Origin: Clavulina sp. PMI_390
Lineage: Eukaryota > Basidiomycota > Agaricomycetes > Cantharellales > Hydnaceae
Direction: 5' to 3'
Assembly: GCA_015039315.1 (NCBI GenBank)
Contig: WIDE01000001.1
Location: 767,282-831,281, forward strand
DNA length: 64,000 nt
The notes beneath the pieces are model-generated. The model had not been told where the DNA came from. It did not search any database and saw only the letters and a list, made by a program, of their open reading frames with translations. The position numbers were made by a program, and so were the translations under genes. Positions 35,210 through 46,952 of this stretch are shown here, one piece after another. The first letter of the stretch is position 1. Each line of letters begins with the position of its first letter.

Positions 35210-35975
35210 CCCACTTCGTGCAACAGCTGATTGCCTCATAATTCAAGTTCCTCGACGGGGTGGGATGGGGGGATAACGAAAAGTGAGTGTGAGTTGTGCG
35301 TTCTTTCGCCGGAGCGTGAGCGGATGGTTCCGAGAGTGTCCTGGCGCTTAGACACTCAACTGAATTGCGCCACCTGGCCAAAGTCAACGTCGTCCCAAAC
35401 GCGACACACACTCTCTCAAAGTTTACACTACCACTTTCCTCATCACCCATTGGATTGTTCAGGAGTGCTGTTATCAAACGTCCGGCATACTGTAAGTTTG
35501 TGCAAATTCAGAATAGTCCTCCGTTTGGCTTCCACGTCTGCACCTGCAGCAGTGTACCAACAGCGCAGCACTTGGGCTCAGATTATCTGGGAGCTGACAT
35601 TTTCGTGTTCCACATAGCTCAAGGTCCTCACCACTCATCATAACGCTCTCTTGAAATTCTTTGGTTATTCTCTCAAAACTCTTGTCACCAGCCAGGTATG
35701 TTCGGTTGCGCCCAGTTTCGCAGGATAATGAGGTGATTCATGGGCTGACTGAATATATTTGTATTTTGGGACATAACCCGTTTGACGGCTGATCGTGTAC
35801 CTCTCCCGTGTGCGTCTATGGAATCCCCACCTTCTTGCTTGCATACAATTGTCATATCCCCGATTTCCCACTACGCCTTGTAATTTCTTTCTCTCTCTAT
35901 CTCGCGCGTGCCAACTGTCGATCGCATGCATGCATCGTCGTGACCCGTGTCTTCAGCCCCCACCCCTCACCGACA
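35210..35975. promoter_or_regulatory. Divergent region between QCR8 and OST4
   Basis: 766 bp between two divergent small membrane-protein genes, presumably holding both promoters. No other gene or clear element was seen. Confidence 0.5.
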
Positions 35976-36137
35976 ATGATCACTCACCAGACCTTGTACA
36001 ACCTTGCCAATGCGCTGGGGTCGATTGCGATTCTTTTGGTGATTGCATATCACTTTGTGGCTGTAAACTCCAAGGCGTTGAGCCGGGGACCCGGGAAGGC
36101 GGGCGCGTTGTCCGCCGCCGTAGTGGTGGAGCATTGA
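35976..36137 (+). CDS. OST4: Oligosaccharyltransferase subunit Ost4
   Basis: Mini-protein of the ER oligosaccharyltransferase complex, needed to assemble the Ost3/Ost6 and Stt3 subunits for N-glycosylation. An intronless 53-codon frame starts MITHQTLYNLANALGSIAIL and forms one membrane helix ending IAYHFVAVNSK, closely following the Ost4 pattern (MISD-x-QLN-x-LA..., then YHAV). The usual length is about 35-40 aa; here a Gly/Ala/Val tail of about 16 residues follows. A longer frame upstream (from 35808) is open, but its extra residues do not resemble the family. Confidence 0.82.
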   Translation: MITHQTLYNLANALGSIAILLVIAYHFVAVNSKALSRGPGKAGALSAAVVVEH

Positions 36138-37445
36138 TCAGGGGAAACGACAATCGCGACGGAGTGGACGGCCGGCGGGCACGACGGGGATTATTGATTA
36201 GATTGCTGGGAGGGAAGGATGTGTGATGTTATCAAAATGTGCTGCCGCGTGTCAATGGTCGTCGTCGTTCATATTGACATGCGTCCCCGTCTGCGTGAGG
36301 GGAAGAGCGAGGTGCAGAGAAAGGGGGCCGTCGGCGAATAGTTTTTCTGTTTTTGATTCCGCTCGTCGTCGCGTGTTCGGTTTCCGAGGATTGGGCGATG
36401 GCGCTTCGTTGTCCCCTTGTCGATATTATTCTGTACTCTCATTTATGGAATGGATGACTGGGCCGCACACACGCACACATACACATCATGAGATCTGCGC
36501 TGCCATCCAGAGAGGGGGTGAATGAATGAATTGGACCGAGGAGATAGATCCTCTGGGTGGGTCATGCATATAATATACAGTAGAACATTTAGGCCCGAGG
36601 GAGCTTTTAGCTACTTTCGGGGAACAGCTTGGGGATAGCCGGAAGAAGGGAGATGCTTATCTCGATGCATCCCTTGATCATGTGCGTGTGGGTATGGGTG
36701 TGTGTCAAGGCGATGAAGGAGGGAGACGAGGGAGGTAAATGAGACGCGGTGGCTTGGGGCTCTGAATCAGGCATGTCTGTAATAGTGTGAGGAGACCAAT
36801 CAAGGGCACGATCATGATGCAAAGGAGGCTTATATTTATATTGGGAGGGGGAGGGGGGTGGTTCCTTAAGCCCTAGCATGACGCATCGGTGTTCCGGCTG
36901 GGTATTATCTTTTCAACTACCGATCTAGAATTCAGAGCTTCGGCGGGTTTGCGCCCTCGCCCATTTCGCTCATCCCCCTCTCCAATGCCCTAGTTTCGCC
37001 CGCTGCGATGTCCCCTCCTCCCTGTCGGCGGGCGGGCGCGCCTCTGTCGGCTGCGCTTTCCTTACAAAGCAGTGCGTGCACGTGACCCACGAACACCCGC
37101 AACCTGAGCACCTATCAATCTCAGGCAAAGAGCGATCCTCGCAGGTTGGGCCCATTCGCAAAGCGCCCTGTTTCGCCCCCGTCCCTTCTGCCGGGACATC
37201 CGGGACATCCCCCACACCCAGCGCTCAGCGCCTGGTGTCCCGTCGTGGACGCTCCTGGTCAGTCCCCCTTCCCCCCCTCCAGCTGGCCCCCTCCCCCTCC
37301 TGACCTTGCTTGTGACTTTACCACCTACCTGGATCTTGTCCGCAAAATTGCGGGGTACGCGACAACACCCTCGTCATATTTTACGCGTTCCCCTTGCCCT
37401 CCTCGACGCGTTAGGGCGCGTTAGACTTAAGCGCCCGCTACCAGA
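36138..37445. other. Intergenic region, OST4 to SNF5
   Basis: 1308 bp with no supportable gene. It holds short CA/TG-rich runs (about 36465-36490 and 36680-36705), a purine-rich stretch near 36840-36860, and a C-rich SNF5 leader (about 37260-37310). Confidence 0.5.
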
Positions 37446-40400
37446 ATGAATAATCCGAACTATGGCCCACAGCAGCAGCAAGGCGGCCCAGTCCAGACTC
37501 AGCAGCACATGCAGCACCCACAACAGCTGCTTCCAACAGGCTTTCCGGCCCAGCCCCAACTAATGCAGCCCAACAACCCTGCGAATCTCCAGCAGTTCCA
37601 GGACCTGCAACAGAAGATGATGATGCAGAATTATGCGCGTCAACAGCAGCAGCAGTTGCGCCCCAACTCTTCGACCACGACCTCTCCTTCCTCTGGTCCT
37701 GCTAGCCAGGGTGGCAGTAATTTCTCGCAGTCTACGCATTCGTCTCCCATTCACCCGAATCCCCAACACGCACACTCCTCACCAGCAGTAGGTCTCGGTC
37801 TGCCCGGTGGCCCTTCGTCCCACCATGGCACTCCTGCCCCGCCGCTAAATAATTCTCGGCCACCTTCTGCTGCTGGGGGAGCTGGTCCGATGGTCAATGG
37901 TGCTATCGGGGTGCCATCGCGCACGACAAGCGCAAGTCCTTTTGTTCAGCCACGGCATCCATCCCAAGGTCCTCCCCAAACTGGGCCATCCCCTTCCCCC
38001 ATTAATCAATCGACCCCCCATGGTATGGTACCTCCTCCTGTCGATGTCTACGGCACCAACATGGGTGTGGGTCCTAATCCCGGTGGCTTTCCCCCTGGCG
38101 TAAATATCAACATGAACGCTGTCGGTCCTGGTGGCCTCACGCTCCAGCAGCAGCAACAGCAAATGGCCATGTTGTCACGCCAGCAGCCTATGGGCTCTAT
38201 GATGATGGGGAATGGAAACATTCCTGGCGTTCCAATGCAGATGCCAAATGGTACTCCCCAACCTCGTCATCCTTCCCAAGGGCCACCCGGTGGCCACCCG
38301 CAAGCTTCACAGCAGCAACAACAGCAGCACCAGCAGCCGCAAGCTCGACGACCGCCCAGCATGCCTCCACCAGGTTCTGTCGGCAGTTCTATTCATGGTT
38401 CGCCCATGGTGCGCTCTACAAGTACGGTGCCCAATCAACAACAACAAATGCAAGCACAACAACAAAACGCCATTCACCTTGCTCAGCAGCCCCATAATCC
38501 CTCAGTCAATGGAGTACCCGCGTCCGACCATTTTCCTCCTTCGCAGCAGCTCGGTCAGCCTCCGATGATGAATGGAAACCCCCAACGAGGAAGTGTACCG
38601 GACATGGCTTTCCTCGCCCAGCAGCAGCAGTTACGCGCTGCTGCCGCCGCGCTCGCTAATGCAGGTCAGCAGCCGCCTCCTGGTGCCGGGATAACTGGTA
38701 TGAGCCCTATCCAGATGCAACAGATGATGAACGGTCGGATGGGTGGCATGAATGGTATGCCTCAGCCAGGTGCGATGGGCTCCATGGATCCTGCCGCTGC
38801 ACTCGCACTACAGAGTCTTGGGAGCGGGCTTGATCATCCACCCGGACATCCTGGTGCACCTGGCCATGGCGCTCACGGTTCGCCCCACCCTCCTCCCCAT
38901 ACTCCCCATCGCCAGACAAGCGCTGGGCCCCCCATGGGTATGAGCCCCGCAGCGTCCAAGATGATGCCCCCTCCCCAGACTCCCCATGCGGGAGGCAACC
39001 ATGGGGCTCCGTCGTCGACGCCTCGTATGGGCCACTCGAGTGTCCCTCTGCATCCCTCTCAGCAGCACCATACTCCTCAGCACGGTGGCCCTCAGCACCA
39101 TGGGATGATGCCCCCTCCAACGCCTACGCGTTCAATGAGCATGAACACGAATGCTCCCAATGCTCATGGCTTCCCTCCTCATGGCGCACCAGGAAGGCAT
39201 GACACGGCGCTGCCGCTTGGTCCTCATCCCACTGCTCCCTCTGCATTACCACAACCCCCTCCACCAGGAGGTTTGCTGAGCCAACTGGACCAGGTTCGCC
39301 ACATCACTCGTCAAGCTGAGACTCAGATGCGCCAAGAGCATGCCCATTTATTCGGTGGTACTGGCCCAGGCGGTCCTCCTTCGCGAGACTTTGGTGTCGT
39401 GATGCGGGACGTGTATGGGATAACGAATCCAAAATACCCACCTCCTGCGAGTGGCATTGAGCAGCTCAAAGCGCAAACCACCTCTGCCGACGGGTCAGCA
39501 AAACCTGAAGAGGGTACCGAGAAACCTGCTTCGGCAGCCGCTGACGAGAAGCCCAAAGTGAAGACCGAGGATGATACAGAGGATGTGCCTCTTGATGAGA
39601 AGGACATTCCTTCTCGTGGCACGCTCTCGCGTCTACTTGAGCAGATTTCTCCTCCATTCAAGGACTTGGATCCCTCTCGTACCCGCATCTCGGTCCTTCC
39701 GCGTGCTGCCTCGCCTTCCGACACAACGCACGGTGGAGCGCTCCCGCCCCTCTCTCCCAACTCGCTCAAGTTTATCAAAGAGATGGTTATGCCTCGGGAT
39801 GACCAGTACGAGGCGGAGTGGCGAGAGATGCAGGAGCGGATGGAGAAGGAGGCGCGCCTTGAGACGGGTGGGACGCTCAAGTGGTGGGAGCGAGACGCGA
39901 GTGTTCCGGTTGGCCCTGAGGAGCGGGAGAGGATGAGGAGGTCGAAGCTGGAGGTCGTCTGGCCTGGTGATGGCAGGGCGCAGAGAGAGGCGAGAAAGAA
40001 GCATCCTGAACTCAGATTGTGCGCATCGTTCTTCTTTTTCATCTGTCTTTTTAATTCTGTGTACTGAACGAATTGCTCTGCTTGTAGGCCCCGTCTAACT
40101 CGCGCTCAAGCACGAACTGCGGAAGAGCTGGTTCCCATCCGAATTGACATTGAGCAAGAGGGTCATCGTTTGCGCGAGACTTTTGTGTGGAACATCAATG
40201 GTATGTTATGCTTGATTTGCTGAACCCCCATCCACTATACCGACTCATCCATCATCCATAGATACGACTGTTACTCCCGAGATGTTTGCCCAGCTGACAT
40301 GTGACGACCTCGAGCTTCCCAAATCATTCAAGAGCCAGTTCTCGCAGCAAGTGCGAACCCAAATAGCGGACTATCAAAACCACCAAAAGGAGTATTCCAA

Positions 40401-43400
40401 TATTGGCGAAGGGTGTCTTCCCAAGGGTTCACAGAGACCCTCGAGCACTGCCCGCCGAGGTGCTCTCGACGATGAAGATCAATCTTGGTGGGCTCGTTGG
40501 AGGAAGCGGATACGTGTTGACGAGGATGGAGCATTTGTCGGTGTTGGGGCGACTGCTGAGGAATCTGATGCCAAATCGATGCCTCCTCCATCGTCCCTCC
40601 CGCGCGCCAATTCGAAGGGCGCAGCTTCGAGCAAGCCTTCTTCGTCATCTCGCCCTGCGATAGGCTCGTCCCTCAAGAACGTCCAAATTGTTGTTGACGA
40701 TGATGATGAGCATAGCCATGAGATGCGTGTTATCATCAAGCTCGATATCACCGCTGGGTCTGTCCAGCTAGTGGACCAGTTTGAGTGGGATATCACGGAT
40801 CGCAACGCATCCCCCGAGCGATTCGCTGAAATTTATGCTGCTGATGTTGGTCTCAGTGGCGAGTTCACGTACGTTCATGCGTGATATTTCTCTTTCCAGT
40901 GTTCGCGTTCTAATCTTGGACCATCTTTATAGGACTGCGATTGCTCACGATATTCGCGAGCAAGTGCTCATGCTCCGCAAGGCTCTCAGCACGACTGGAC
41001 ACTCCTTCGACCCTATAGAGCCCATAGACGAGGAGCTGCGAGACTTGTTCCTCCCTGTTGTCACTTCTGTCACTCGCAATGTTGAGCAAGCCGAGTGGTA
41101 CATGCCCAAGATCCACTACTTGAATGATCTCGACCTCGAAAAGATGGAACGGGACCGCGAGAAGGAAATTCGGCGCAAGAAGCGGTTGGGCCGAGCACGG
41201 TTCAAAGTTGGTGTGGCGGAGAAGGAACCTCAGAAGACGCAACGCACAATGCCCGGCGCGACCGAGATCAATTTCGGGCTTCCCCCTGCCGCCATCGTCA
41301 ACGTTGCCCCCTCGAGACGTGCTGCCGCTCAGCAGGCTTCTGCGACCATCGCAAACTTGGCTGCTGCCGAAAACTCGGAGCGTCAATACCCAGGCTACTA
41401 CCCACCAGCAGAGGCGGCGCCAGTCTCGCGACATCAACCCATGAACGCCGCCCCTAGTAGCGCTCCCGCACCGCTCCCCGTCCCAGCGCCAAAGAAGAAG
41501 AATATCCTGCTACATGCTCCAACACTCAATGATGACATCTACAGCGCACGAGCCAAGCTCGAGCTCAGCCACCCAACCGAGTCGACGTCTCTTCGACCAC
41601 AATCCGACAAGGTTGTGTTGTCGCGTGCTCGTGGGGAAGGAGAGGGACCGAGCCTTTCTCGTCCCGTGTTCGGAACCCCTGCCAAATCTCACTCTGGGAG
41701 GGCTCCGACCGCCAAGGAGATCAACGATGCGAAGATCAAAGAGTATGCCGAGGGCCTACATCCTGTCATGGTCAATGGCAAGTGGCATTGCTCTGTATGC
41801 GGTTGTCCCGATGAGATCGCGATTGGAAGGCGAAAGGGTCCACTGGGTGAAAAAACTATGTGTGGCGATTGTGGTACGTGTGACATGCATGTTGATGGGC
41901 TTCATTATTTGTTTCTGACTCCATGTCTTCCCCCACTAGGTAAATTTTATCATCGTCACCGACGCCCCAACGACCAGGTCGAGTACAATACTGATCCAGA
42001 GTTCCATCTTGCCAAGAAGAAGGGGAGCGATGAAGCCCGACGGCTTCGGGCCAAGCGTGGTGGTGGCACATCACGTCTTGCTGCCGAGCCAGCCTCAGCT
42101 GCCGATACCCCAACGTCGGCTATACCTGCTGAAACACCCGCATCCGACGACGATGACGATGATGATGATGACGTGCCCTTGGCCGCTCGAGCCGGACGAC
42201 CATCACAACCGCCTCCGAGCTCGAACCGAATCTTGTCAGATCTATCCGACCCCGACAGCGGAGCGGAAGAGAATGGGAATCTTATCGTCAAGATTGAGTC
42301 CAAACGGCGTGTGCCTCGCTCTGCGTCCAACTCTTCGCTCTCACCTCCGCCTCCGCTCTCAACCCCTCTTCCAAATGAGAAACCTCTNNNNNNNNNNNNN
42401 NNNNNNNNNNNNNNNNNNNNNNNNNNNNNNNNNNNNNNNNNNNNNNNNNNNNNNNNNNNNNNNNNNNNNNNNNNNNNNNNNNNNNNNNNNNNNNNNNNNN
42501 NNNNNNNNNNNNNNNNNNNNNNNNNNNNNNNNNNNNNNNNNNNNNNNNNNNNNNNNNNNNNNNNNNNNNNNNNNNNNNNNNNNNNNNNNNNNNNNNNNNN
42601 NNNNNNNNNNNNNNNNNNNNNNNNNNNNNNNNNNNNNNNNNNNNNNNNNNNNNNNNNNNNNNNNNNNNNNNNNNNNNNNNNNNNNNNNNNNNNNNNNNNN
42701 NNNNNNNNNNNNNNNNNNNNNNNNNNNNNNNNNNNNNNNNNNNNNNNNNNNNNNNNNNNNNNNNNNNNNNNNNNNNNNNNNNNNNNNNNNNNNNNNNNNN
42801 NNNNNNNNNNNNNNNNNNNNNNNNNNNNNNNNNNNNNNNNNNNNNNNNNNNNNNNNNNNNNNNNNNNNNNNNNNNNNNNNNNNNNNNNNNNNNNNNNNNN
42901 NNNNNNNNNNNNNNNNNNNNNNNNNNNNNNNNNNNNNNNNNNNNNNNNNNNNNNNNNNNNNNNNNNNNNNNNNNNNNNNNNNNNNNNNNNNNNNNNNNNN
43001 NNNNNNNNNNNNNNNNNNNNNNNNNNNNNNNNNNNNNNNNNNNNNNNNNNNNNNNNNNNNNNNNNNNNNNNNNNNNNNAAAGATGTTGCAAGTCACCGCT
43101 TCTCTCTAACCATCTTGTCTCTTTGATAGCCTGCTGGAACGCCTGATTGGCTAAAGGAACAGCTGGAATCCACCTCGGCATCCTGGCCCCAGGACGATTT
43201 TGGAGCGGTTCAGCGACCACCTGCTACACCAGGCGGTCCTCCCGAGTGGCGAATCAAGTGCTACGACTGCCCTGGGATGGTAAGTTTTCGATCTAATCTC
43301 CCTATTTGTGCAACGGGCCGCTAACGTTCCCGCTCGCTTTCCCCAGTTGTACAAACCTGGTCCTGGTCACACCCTAGACAACTTTATCGTTCACCTTAGG

Positions 43401-43487
43401 AATAGGAACCACCGCAACAACGTGAGCAAACGTATCATGGAGGCCGAGAGTGTATCGGCAGATGTAACAGCTGCCGATGGGGCATAG
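37446..43487 (+). CDS. SNF5-family SWI/SNF subunit with GATA-type finger
   Basis: Core subunit of the SWI/SNF chromatin remodeller (SNF5/SMARCB1 family). Exons: 37446-40018, 40088-40200, 40262-40868, 40933-41873, 41940 into the gap, 43130-43279 and 43347-43487. The first about 650 residues are Gln/Pro/Gly/Met-rich and disordered, with the decapeptide QPRHPSQGPP present twice. The SNF5 domain has two repeats: LVPIRIDIEQEGHRLRETFV...WNIND through MFAQLTCDDLELP, and MRVIIKLDITAGSVQLVDQF with FAEIYAADVGL. A GATA-like finger follows (CSVCG...MCGDCGKFYHRHRR), then acidic and Ser-rich disorder. After 691 unknown bases comes a conserved-looking C-terminus (KCYDCPGMLYKPGPGHTLDN). The coding sequence around the gap cannot be checked. 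Confidence 0.92.
42388..43078. other. Assembly gap (691 N)
   Basis: An uninterrupted run of N inside the SNF5 gene, between the Ser/Pro-rich region and the C-terminal exons. Any open frame spanning it is artificial. Confidence 1.
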
Positions 43488-44105
43488 ACTCGCTCTTCTT
43501 TACCACCTTCCTTGCTCTCGCTTGGCTGAACGAAAATCCCCCAAATTGGGCCTTGATATCCTTCTAAATTGACTACCCCTCCCCGGTTTTTCTCGTTGTA
43601 TTGTATGAGCCATTCACATATTCCGGGATTCAAGCTCGCTTTTTTACATTTTCGCTTCGAATTGCTTCTCTCCTTGGTAGTACTGTTATAATTGTAATCT
43701 CCGATTCCTCAGGATCTTGGCCCCATCATGACGTAGACTCAAACTTGATGAAACCACATGCATCTCACTCGTTGCTAATCTAGAGTTAAGGGGTCCTCGG
43801 AACTGCTCCCGCCGGGAGTTGGAAACCTTGACTGCGACAGCTCGATACGAGGTTGCAGCAATTAGAATTAAGAAGAGTCATCGCAACCATGTCAGACCCC
43901 ACCGCGCATGGCATCAGGGCCGAGGCTAAAAGTTTAAGAGGAGAGATAAGATTACATGCTAACGGGGACAACGATCATGATCTATGCGCTAGGGCTGAAC
44001 GGGAAGAGCGATAATGGCGAAAAGGCAGCAAGAGGTTCTTGGGTTGAGCCAATGCGAGTAGATCGGATGTTCGGTATGAGACGGCGTCAGAAGCGAAGAG
44101 CTGAT
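43488..44105. other. Convergent intergenic region
   Basis: 618 bp between the stop codons of SNF5 (plus) and the diverged regulator (minus). No gene was seen. Confidence 0.5.
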
Positions 44106-46192
44106 TCAGGATGATTCGCTGGGAGCCAGACTCTCGTTATCATTAACGATTTCTCCGAGCCTCGACAGGAACGTGCCTGGGAAGTGGAAAGAAACGATGA
44201 GGTCCCGGGAACGCTCGAACGGCAACAATTAGTGAAATCTCACCCAGAGATGGAAAATAGCTGGTCAGCCACGTTAAGCCCTGGATGTAAGAGTCAAGAT
44301 CTCTCCTGTACTCCCGGAGCCGTGCCTCCATTTCGGGAGACGTTGGCGGAGTAAGGCGGCAAACCTCTCGAAGGCAAGCTTCGGCGCCGCTCGCCCACGT
44401 AGGCTGTTGGGAATGATAATAATGAGCCCGATTATCCACGGTGGGTGATAGCTGTTCCAGGAACTTACACCAAACATTGCATGGGAGTACACAAAGGAGA
44501 CGCGCGACATCTCACGAAGATCCGCCGCCATCCGTCGCGATGCTGACAGTACCTGGTCATAGGCGAGAGGATTTTTGACTGGATCACCGTCAATAGAATG
44601 AAGGAGGATGGCGGCAGAGTGCACAAGGCTTCGACCCAACACCAGGGATGGGTTCACGCCTTTGCCCTCCTCGCCCTGGAGGATCTCACGCTGATCTGTG
44701 ATTTCGGGAAACGTTTGAAGCACGCGTTTCAGGGCGTTGTCCAGAGCGTGTTGCATGGTCCAAAAAATATTTGAATCAGAGTCAGCTGTTCATTGATCGT
44801 CAGTTTCGGGAAAGCTGGGCAGATAGATAGAGGCAACTCTCACATTTCGATAAATGACGTACCCACAGAGCTGCATCGAGGAGCGCCCCAGATTTGGCCC
44901 GAAGAGCCAGGAGACTGTCCTTTGAGACGTCAGTGCAGCTACTTCCGTGGAGAAACAGGTTGTTGACAGATTCGCGACCCCACGCATTGAGAGACGGTTG
45001 CTAAATTGACGAATCAGTGTCAGCAGGTCTAGAAGCACGTCGGGCCGAAAAAAAATCTCTGGCTCACCGATTCTATGTCAGCGCATGATCGTGGCCAGAC
45101 CGTGGTGATTATCTACAGAAGACACCAGAGATTTAGCGACCCGGAGACTGGGTAGATCCTGCTGTTCGGACGATCTACGCACCTTGGTGTTCCGTTGAAT
45201 AAGCGGGGGCAAGCCGCTTACCAAGGCCATCCGCTTGTCGAGGATGAAGATTGCCCACCACAGGTTTATTCGTTCCGCAAGATGCATCTCATCCTTTGGG
45301 CATCCAATAATGCAAGGATCTGCTTCTTGGGCTTCCAGATATTTCTTTGGGTCGGATATACAATACAGCCGTGCAGCAATGGCCCAGTTTGCGACCGCTA
45401 CAGGGAGGATGTTGAGCGAATGAGCCGTGAGTGAGGGGTTTTGCACGCACAAGTCGAAACTGCATGTGCAGCAACGAAATTTCCCTTCTGGCACCAATAC
45501 CAGGCCAACACCACACTGGTCCACATATAGTGCTCCAGCCGATCTACAGTGGCGAGGGCTTTCTCGGACTCCACTTTAACGCGTTCCAGGAAGATCTTCT
45601 CAAATTCACGCAGATCTGGTCCAGCACTGCTACATGCAGCAAGTGCCACAACATATACCAAAGATGGGTGCAGAGCCTCGGGGTCAGAAGCATCAAGCCG
45701 ATACCGTCGGCGAAACCTGGGCACGTCTAGATCGAAGTTGAACTGATCCTTCTGAGGGTAGAACATAGATAACCTATTCAAGCGACGGCCGCATTCAGAC
45801 TAGCGCATTACCTACGACTAGGTCAGCAGGACTTACAACATGCTGCGAAGGTCTCGAGGAAGCTCTTGAGACTGGTCCCAGTTGCGCAGCTCCTGGTAGA
45901 TAGCGTGCCGAGGCACTTTATTCACAAACCCAATCGGAGTTTCCTGTTCGATGGCAGCCCGAAGGTACTCGGGATAGTCATGCTCGACAAGGGGGGCGGG
46001 ATAGCAAGCTACCAGGGGCTGAAGTGGAGCCGGATTGACGTTGACTTTGCCCGAGAGGATTGCGGCGGTCAAATTCTCGGATTGTCGGGAGGACTCCCGT
46101 TCGGCTTGTTCAGCGATGCGAACCTGCTCCTCAAGCTGGCGGAGTTTGTCTTGGAGCTTTTGAGTGCGAGAACCCCTGGGGTCAAGTGACAT
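44106..46192 (-). CDS. Regulator-family protein lacking a zinc cluster
   Basis: Diverged member of the same family as the three Zn2Cys6 genes at 23-32 kb. The first exon starts MSLDPRGSRTQKLQDKLRQL, a coiled coil like the linker that normally follows the zinc cluster. The middle homology region is clear: LSMFYPQKDQFNFDLDVPRF, DPEALHPSLVYVVALAACSS, and ERINLWWAIFILDKRMAL. C-terminal exons read VYSHAMFG, PTWASGAEACLREVCRLTPP and YIQGLTWLTSYFPSLG; the last exon (acceptor TTCCCAG) ends SESS at 44106. I found no C-x2-C pair in frame upstream to 46620, and a TATATA sequence sits about 95 bp upstream of the ATG, so the short N-terminus may be real. It may act without direct DNA binding, for example as a partner of the complete paralogues. 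Confidence 0.75.
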
Positions 46193-46952
46193 GGGGGGTG
46201 TTGGGCTGAATGGCTGTCAGTGGGTGGAGGGGTGATGGAGAGGAGTCAAAGTCGAAGGGCGCTGAAGGGCATCAAGCGGGGATGTATATATGCACTGGTT
46301 ATACAGGGCTTCGATCTCACCCACGGTCAGCTCATTCAACAGGCGAGAGCGGGAGATCCTCAAAATTCGGAATTAGAGGCCTCGATGTAAGTAGGAGGAG
46401 ATGAAGTTTCGCGCTGGACATGTGCAGGCTGTTTTCTTTGTCTCGGGCTGGACGTCTCCGTCGCCGTGAGGCGGTGAGTATGAGCGCAGACGCTGGAACT
46501 CGGACTTATGGGACTGATCTGATCCGTGAACGCAAAGAGAGTTCCCCTCTCCCCCTTTCCGACAGCTCGTAACTGACGAACACGTCACGTGCGCTCATAC
46601 TTGCCCAATATGATCGGGCCAACAAAACACAAACCTTCCGAGACTGAGCGAAATGTCCCGCGATGCCGTTGCCGTTGTTGCATAGATGTGTCGCAAATAA
46701 AAGACGTGTTCAGATGTGTTCAAAAATGAGCCTAAAGGGACCCCGCATCGGAGTCTCCCGTCACCTGACCTTCAACCGCGTGTCAGCTCTTGATCGACAA
46801 AAAGAGTGACCAGTATCTGATTCCAACCGCTGCTCTCTGGGCTTTCCTTTTTGTTGCGTCTCTTATCTACTGCTAGTATAAAGCTTCTCCTTAATCTTGA
46901 GGTTACCGACCGGAGGACCCGGCAACCGACGACCCCGTTTCTCGGAACCCTG
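46193..46952. promoter_or_regulatory. Divergent region, regulator-like and CCCH genes
   Basis: 760 bp between divergent starts. A TGTATATATGCA sequence at about 46283-46294 could be the TATA element of the minus-strand gene. I looked for a Zn2Cys6 exon here on the minus strand and did not find one. Confidence 0.45.

Noticed and set aside
35808..35975. Longer N-terminus for Ost4
   Set aside because: The added residues do not match the family, and the inner ATG gives the standard N-terminus.
36607..36879. Minus-strand 90-codon frame
   Set aside because: It is driven by a TG/CA repeat (His-Thr run) and shows no domain or splice context.
38000..40050. Long minus-strand frames opposite SNF5
   Set aside because: They mirror the Gln/Pro codon bias of the real gene and have no recognisable domain.
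42009..43220. Large frames spanning the N run
   Set aside because: They exist only because N is not a stop.
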